Shown in pieces: positions 59,843 through 64,000 of a stretch of 64,000 nt of DNA. The DNA is taken from the NCBI GenBank assembly GCA_016713735.1, contig JADJOP010000004.1:372001-436000 (forward strand). Reading direction: 5' to 3'. The stretch comes from Bryobacterales bacterium (GTDB lineage: Bacteria > Acidobacteriota > Terriglobia > Bryobacterales > Bryobacteraceae). Made by a program: the position numbers and the translations under genes. The notes beneath the pieces were generated by a model. It saw nothing but the letters and a program-made list of their open reading frames with translations, was not told the DNA's origin and did not search any database. Within the stretch, counting starts at the first letter, position 1, and every line of letters starts with the position of its first letter.

Positions 59843-60230
59843 ACGCTCGCCGCCTCCTGGCCGCGCGCCGCCGTCCAGCCGCAAGGCTGATCGTCCGTCT
59901 CACCGCTACCGTTCTATGGTGCCCATCCGCTTTGGCGCTGGGCAGATAGTCAGCCCCGGCTATTCCGCCTTTGCGCGTTCGTTCGCCCCACAACGCCGCA
60001 ATTCCGCCTTGGCCGTGCCGCCGCATTCGGACATAGTCACACGCCGGACCACGCGCCGTTGTAAGGCTAAGCAGGCGGGGCGGCGGATGTGCAACGAAAT
60101 CACCAAGATCGATGGAGGGACATGCGGCAGAGGCCAATTAGGTGGAACTTGCATCTATGCGATGCCGCTGCTATCCTGCTGATTGTCCGGCGCCTGCGGG
60201 CGCAATCTTCTCGCACTTGGAGTGTCCGGT
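59843..60230. other. Intergenic region before the PadR regulator
   Basis: About 390 bases. No conserved frame on either strand. A clean terminator for the sugar-acid operon is not evident. The GGAG at 60219-60222 precedes the likely PadR start. Confidence 0.35.
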
Positions 60231-60677
60231 TTGCCTCGTCGAATTTGTCAGCGGCATGGTAAAGACTTCCCCTGCACTTGCGCCATGGGCAATCTCTCCC
60301 GCTTCGTCGAGCCGGTCGTCCTCTTCCTGCTGAAGAAGAAGGGCCGCTCCTACGGCTACGATCTCTCCAACGATCTCCAACAGCATGCCCTCACCGACGC
60401 TGAGATCGAGCGTGCCGCCTTATACCGCACACTGAGGCAGTTGGAGGCCAATGGCAATGTCAGCTCCGAGTGGGATACCGAGCAAGGCGGCCCTGCCCGC
60501 CGTGTCTACCGGCTCACACAGCAAGGCCGTCGGCATCTCGACGAATGGACCGAAGTGCTCGAACACGTCTCCCAGTCGATGGCGCGTTTCGTCAAGGAAA
60601 CCAAGAGTCTCCACGATGGCAAGGGCGCTCCCAAGGCCAAATCGTCCCGCCTCGCCACACGCTCCGCCGGCGGGTAG
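60231..60677 (+). CDS. PadR-family transcriptional regulator
   Basis: A ~148-residue winged-helix regulator: FVEPVVLFLLKKKGRSYGYDLSNDLQQH is the PadR helix pair, ALYRTLRQLEANGNVSSEWDTEQGGPARRVYRLTQQG the recognition helix and wing, and a C-terminal helix for dimerisation follows. I prefer TTG 60231, with GGAG nine bases upstream, because homologues I know keep a Cys-rich leader before the domain (here DFPCTCAMGNL). ATG 60285 gives the domain without it. The Cys-x-Cys could bind a metal or sense redox state. The target is unknown; it may control the flanking genes. Confidence 0.75.
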   Translation: MPRRICQRHGKDFPCTCAMGNLSRFVEPVVLFLLKKKGRSYGYDLSNDLQQHALTDAEIERAALYRTLRQLEANGNVSSEWDTEQGGPARRVYRLTQQGRRHLDEWTEVLEHVSQSMARFVKETKSLHDGKGAPKAKSSRLATRSAGG

Positions 60678-61134
60678 CCTGTGCCGGAGTCGCCTTCTCC
60701 GCGCGCAACGGTGTGGTTCCCCTCGTGGACTCGCGCTGAACCTTCGTGGCCTGCCCGCCGCTGGGGGTTCGGGCGGCGTTATTTCGGTTTCACGCCTACT
60801 CCCCACTTCCAGTTGAGCCTCGGAGCGCCACGCAAGCGCTTGGACGGTGTCATGCGAATGGGGTGCGGATCACCAGCCTGCCATCCTCCTGCCCGTTGCT
60901 GCGCGCCTCACACCATCGAGTTCCAGCGGCAGATTCGTTGGCGCTAGTGCAGCCCAATCGAACTCACGTTGCCGGCCTGCCGTGGCCAGTGGATTCTCGA
61001 AAACGAAGGGGCGCGACTCGTGTGTCGGCGTTGCAGTATTCACCCACCACCTGGGTGCTGAGCTTGCCCGAGCCCAGTGTCGCTCGAACCCCGGTGCCTA
61101 CTGCCGCGAATGCCATCGCTTACACTCAAACTAC
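60678..61134. other. Intergenic region before the pseudouridine synthase
   Basis: About 460 bases with several open frames that look random. No promoter or repeat stands out. The base composition becomes less GC-rich at the end, like the following gene. Confidence 0.35.
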
Positions 61135-62019
61135 ATGCTCAACCGTGGATATGCCTACACCACAGTCATCCTCAGCAAGTACCACGGGCACACCCTGCTC
61201 TCCCACCTGGCAAGCCTTTACCCCCACTCCACCCCACAAGCCTGGCAAGAAAAACTGAACAACGGCGAAGTCACCCTCAATGGCATCACCGCCACGGGAA
61301 ACGAATCGGTCACCGCAGGCCAAACCCTTGTCTGGCGTCGTCCACCGTGGATCGAACCAGACTCCCCCCAGCACTTCGAAGTCTTGTTCGAAGACCCACA
61401 TCTGTTGGCCGTAAACAAACCTAGCGGGATGCCGACCCTCCCCGGTGGCGGCTTCCTGGAGAACACCCTCCTGCGCTTGGTGCAAAAGCAAACCCCCGGC
61501 GCAAATCCTGTCCACCGCTTGGGCCGAGGCACATCCGGCATCGTCCTCTTCGCCAAGACAACGCACGCGGCCTCCAGTCTATTCGCTAACTGGAACACAC
61601 CCAAAATTCAAAAACTCTACCGGGCGCTGGCTCAAAATAGCGCCCAGCACGACACTTACGAAATCCTCACGCCAATCGGCCTCGTGCCGCACCCGCGCAT
61701 TGGTTCCGTGTGGGCCGCCCACCCAGATGGCAAACCGTCAAAGTCATTGGCAAACGTGATCTCCCGCGCCGCCGGCACCACAACATTTGAGATAAGCCTG
61801 TACTCGGGGCGCCCTCATCAAATCAGAATCCACCTGGCATCCATCGGCCATCCACTGGTAGGCGATCCTCTGTACGGCCTCACCGGCCGGCCTCTGGAAA
61901 ATCTCCCCGGTCTCCCCGGCGATGGAGGATATCTCCTCCACGCCCAGTTCTTGAAATTTCACCACCCATTACTGGAGAGCAAATCAGTCTTGAGGCAGCT
62001 TTGCCACCCGGACTCTTAG
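61135..62019 (+). CDS. RluA-family pseudouridine synthase with Gly in place of catalytic Asp
   Basis: A 294-residue protein. An S4-like N-terminal segment (WQEKLNNGEVTLNG) is followed by the RluA fold: LLAVNKPSGMPTLPGGG, VHRLGRGTSGIVLFAK (~139-145 hold the motif normally HRLDxxTSG), and SGRPHQIRIHLASIGHPLVGDPLYG. In most members the Asp of HRLD is the catalytic nucleophile; here it is Gly. A subset of family members, including plant proteins, has the HRLGRGTSG form, so it is not a simple mutation, but activity is open. Codon use is less GC-rich than the neighbours, suggesting transfer. ATG 61135 is chosen by domain start; no clear ribosome-binding site. Confidence 0.82.
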   Translation: MLNRGYAYTTVILSKYHGHTLLSHLASLYPHSTPQAWQEKLNNGEVTLNGITATGNESVTAGQTLVWRRPPWIEPDSPQHFEVLFEDPHLLAVNKPSGMPTLPGGGFLENTLLRLVQKQTPGANPVHRLGRGTSGIVLFAKTTHAASSLFANWNTPKIQKLYRALAQNSAQHDTYEILTPIGLVPHPRIGSVWAAHPDGKPSKSLANVISRAAGTTTFEISLYSGRPHQIRIHLASIGHPLVGDPLYGLTGRPLENLPGLPGDGGYLLHAQFLKFHHPLLESKSVLRQLCHPDS

Positions 62020-62434
62020 CGCATCAGGAGTCCGCGGCGGGAGTCCAATCGGTGCGGCCGTGTCCCCCCGCGGTTCCGTCATTCCGACTCCTAACAAGGT
62101 AAGTGTAGGTACAGTCCGCCAATGGCGGTTATCGCAACACGCACGCTACTCTTCTGATGCTGGTTGCCCAACTTGTTAATTGAACGAAACTGTATGTTGT
62201 CCATTAACAGCGACCTAACTTGACCGCGAAAGGCCCCGCCGAATCGCGACTGCAGCCTCCTGGGTTGCTCCGGAGTACCGGTAACCCCGGCGTATACCTC
62301 CGCTACGGTCACCTCTCAAGAGCGCGTACTCCGCCCGCGAGGGCAATCGCCCGCTTCCCACCCTGTTCGCCCAGAGCCGCCACCGTTCTCTCCGCGCGCT
62401 GCAGCGCCATGACGGGCTACCCTGGAATTGCTCT
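62020..62434. other. Intergenic region before the release-factor-like gene
   Basis: About 415 bases with a more AT-rich middle (62090-62220) that may hold a promoter. No gene is supported; short frames here look random. Confidence 0.35.
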
Positions 62435-62839
62435 TTGCCGATCACCATTCCAGATTCCGAACTGACCATCACCTTCGTTCGCGCCTCGGGTCCGGGCGGC
62501 CAGAACGTCAACAAAGTGTCCACCGCCGTTCAGTTGCGCTTCGATGCCGGCCACTCTCGCTTGCTTCCCGACGACGTACGGCAGCGCCTCTTGAAGATAG
62601 CTGGCAATCGCGCCACTAAAGATGGCGTGTTGATCATCACGTCCCACGTTCACCGCACGCAGGAGGCAAATAGAGCCGAGGCCCGGGCGAGACTGGATGA
62701 ACTCGTCGCCCGCGCTCAAGTTGTACCGAAAGCCCGCCGCCCAAGCCGGCCTACGCTTGGCTCCAAGATTCGCCGGCTCAAGGAGAAATCTCAACGATCC
62801 GCCTCCAAGAAATTCCGCGGCCGGGCGAACGACGACTGA
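62435..62839 (+). CDS. arfB: ArfB/YaeJ-like peptidyl-tRNA hydrolase (ribosome rescue)
   Basis: A 134-residue class I release-factor-like protein: SELTITFVRASGPGGQNVNKVSTAVQLRF holds the GGQ motif (~20-22), followed by DDVRQRLLKIAGNRATKDGVLIITS and a basic C-terminal tail (GSKIRRLKEKSQRSASKKFRGR) typical of ArfB, which enters the empty mRNA channel of stalled ribosomes and releases the peptide. No stop-codon recognition domain is present. TTG 62435 fits the family start (ITIPDSEL); an ATG in frame is not available nearby. The ribosome-binding site is weak. Confidence 0.87.
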   Translation: MPITIPDSELTITFVRASGPGGQNVNKVSTAVQLRFDAGHSRLLPDDVRQRLLKIAGNRATKDGVLIITSHVHRTQEANRAEARARLDELVARAQVVPKARRPSRPTLGSKIRRLKEKSQRSASKKFRGRANDD

Positions 62840-63056
62840 GCGGGTTCATACTGCCCCGCAATGCATTGCTGAGACTGTCTGGAAGGCCGCCGCGGATGGC
62901 CCCGGTCCGAAAGGCCCACGATCCGCGGCATCACGCAATGCATCCCAATAGGATCGGACGTCCGGCCAACGGCAACCTGCGGCCCAACGGCCCACCGTGC
63001 CCCTTCAACCACCTGGAGTGGCGGAAGGGCGGAGTTACCCTCCGCGCGATCAGGCG
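62840..63056. other. Gap between convergent arfB-like and GH2-like genes
   Basis: About 215 GC-rich bases; no gene and no clear terminator. Confidence 0.35.
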
Positions 63057-64000
63057 CTACCTGCTCATCGAGTTGGAAAGAGCCGCCGCATTCCACGCCG
63101 AAGCGGCAATGGCTACGGCGTCGGCGCCGGAATCGCGCCAGAGGATCTCCGCGGTTACAACCTTCGACTCGCCGGGGGCCAGCCAGAAGTAATTGTCGGA
63201 AGCGAAGAAGGAGCGCCTCGCGCCTGTGATATCGACCTTCACGGGAAATGCCGGGTGCTTGCCCGTGTTCCGGATGCGCACCTGAATCTCCGTCCGCCCT
63301 TGCGCGGCGGGCTTCTTGTGAAGCATCTCAAGCGCCAGCGAGGTGGCGTTGGCGGCGACCGCCGGCTTGAGCCAGGGCCCCCTGTCGAGCGACGGCCACT
63401 CTTTGGGGGCTTGCCGGAACCCGGCCAGGACGTTCGGGTCGGAGAGCATGTTGAGAATTCTCGGGTGGTACACCGATCGCGAAACGAGAGCGCCGGAGGC
63501 ATCGCGGAGTTCCATCAACAGGAAGATGTAGCAGTCGCCCTTTGCCGGCAGCGGGAAGGCGCCAAGCGACGCCGTGGCGACCGATGGGCCAGGCTTCAAC
63601 ACCACCGGCGCGCTGCGCTTCCAGATCTCCGTGAAGCGTTCGTCGAGAATGCGCGCGCTGACGGTAAGGCCTGCGCGTCCCGCCGCCTCTGCGTTGGTCA
63701 CCGCCGCCTGGATGGGAATGGTCTCGCCCGGCGCGAGCAGAAGATGCTCCAGTTTCGCCAGCACGTGGACAGGCTCGTAGGTGCGCTTCAGGAAATAGTA
63801 AGGCGCGGTGGGGTGGCCGAAGCCGTCCACCAACTGGATGGCAACGACCGGCCAGGGACGTTTGAATACCCATGGCATCAGTCCCGCCGTGGTCGGGTAG
63901 TTGGCCTGCAAGAGTTCCGACAGCACCTGGTAGAACTCGCCCGCGCCGATCTGCGTGGCTTCCGAGAGAACCTCCAGCGACGGCTCGGCCGTATCTTCAA
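63057..64000 (-). CDS. GH2 beta-mannosidase-like enzyme, C-terminal part (cut by window edge)
   Basis: The leftward frame is open to the window edge, so only the last ~314 residues are seen. It shows the end of a GH2-type (beta/alpha)8 domain (YPTTAGLMPWVFKRPWPVVAIQLVDGFG, similar to the last barrel strands of beta-mannosidases and exo-glucosaminidases), then YYFLKRTYEPVHVLAKLEHLLLAPGETI and two Ig-like beta domains to the C-terminus. The catalytic Glu pair would lie beyond the window. The substrate (mannan, chitosan or xyloglucan fragments) cannot be decided. An ATG at 63926 is internal to the domain and is not the true start. Confidence 0.72.
   Translation of the reverse strand, partial: EDTAEPSLEVLSEATQIGAGEFYQVLSELLQANYPTTAGLMPWVFKRPWPVVAIQLVDGFGHPTAPYYFLKRTYEPVHVLAKLEHLLLAPGETIPIQAAVTNAEAAGRAGLTVSARILDERFTEIWKRSAPVVLKPGPSVATASLGAFPLPAKGDCYIFLLMELRDASGALVSRSVYHPRILNMLSDPNVLAGFRQAPKEWPSLDRGPWLKPAVAANATSLALEMLHKKPAAQGRTEIQVRIRNTGKHPAFPVKVDITGARRSFFASDNYFWLAPGESKVVTAEILWRDSGADAVAIAASAWNAAALSNSMSR

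Noticed and set aside
1..64000. tRNA, rRNA, CRISPR arrays, intact transposases or prophage genes
   Set aside because: Looked for by eye and not seen; small tRNA genes could be missed without a covariance search.

Overview
The window is GC-rich, densely coded chromosomal DNA. The best match is an acidobacterium of the Solibacter/Bryobacter type (Bryobacterales). The clues are a TIGR03437-domain protein, a very large Oar-like TonB-dependent receptor with an N-terminal carboxypeptidase-regulatory domain, a PadR regulator with a Cys-Thr-Cys leader, a kaiC-kaiB-histidine kinase set and many carbohydrate-active enzymes. This assignment is inference from gene content. I saw no rRNA, tRNA, CRISPR array or intact insertion sequence.

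Layout. 1-2.9 kb: end of a SpoIIE phosphatase/ATP-binding partner-switching system, a STAS antagonist and a long helical protein. 3.1-6.1 kb: a secreted sugar dehydrogenase, a CpaE/MinD-like ATPase and a single-domain response regulator. 6.5-10.5 kb: kaiC (broken in its second ATPase domain), kaiB and a three-PAS histidine kinase. 10.8-22.9 kb: a sugar-acquisition locus in which an oar-GH127 pair runs leftward and a RhaT-type transporter, aldehyde dehydrogenase, GntR/FadR repressor, second GH127 and a broken enolase-superfamily dehydratase run rightward. ATTGG-N5-CCAAT operators sit on both divergent promoters, with a degenerate copy before the repressor gene. 23.6-41.5 kb: a cellulose locus with bcsQ, a fused bcsA-bcsB, bcsZ (GH8), bcsC, a TIGR03437 protein, a GH9 cellulase and a convergent GH5 cellulase with two CBM2 domains.

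42.2-46.1 kb: a hotdog thioesterase, a TlpA-like protein, and a Dps gene with a good sigma-54 promoter that faces a NorR-like sigma-54 activator, then a frameshifted heme-domain lipoprotein. 46.2-56.6 kb: an unusual cluster with three COG1433 (NifX/NifB-like) proteins, a MauE/DoxX-thioredoxin membrane protein, TrmO, an Asp/Glu racemase, a Cys-PAS sigma-54 activator, two degenerate receiver proteins, a predicted metal permease, a ferredoxin, a TPR protein and a putative metallopeptidase. It recalls the sigma-54-controlled orange-protein (ORP) clusters of Desulfovibrio but lacks their MinD-type ATPases. Several of its genes have GG-N10-GC sigma-54 promoter candidates close to the start codon.

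57-59.8 kb: a KDPG-aldolase-like, KDG-kinase-like and dihydrodipicolinate-synthase-like trio for 2-keto-3-deoxy sugar acids, which could take up products of the dehydratase locus. 60.2-64 kb: a PadR regulator, an RluA-type pseudouridine synthase without the usual catalytic Asp, an ArfB-like rescue factor and the C-terminal part of a GH2 beta-mannosidase-like enzyme.

At least six genes carry reading-frame breaks, and two of them also lack about 40-50 internal codons. This is either real decay or, for the single-base shifts, sequencing or assembly error. It is the main caveat for function calls here.
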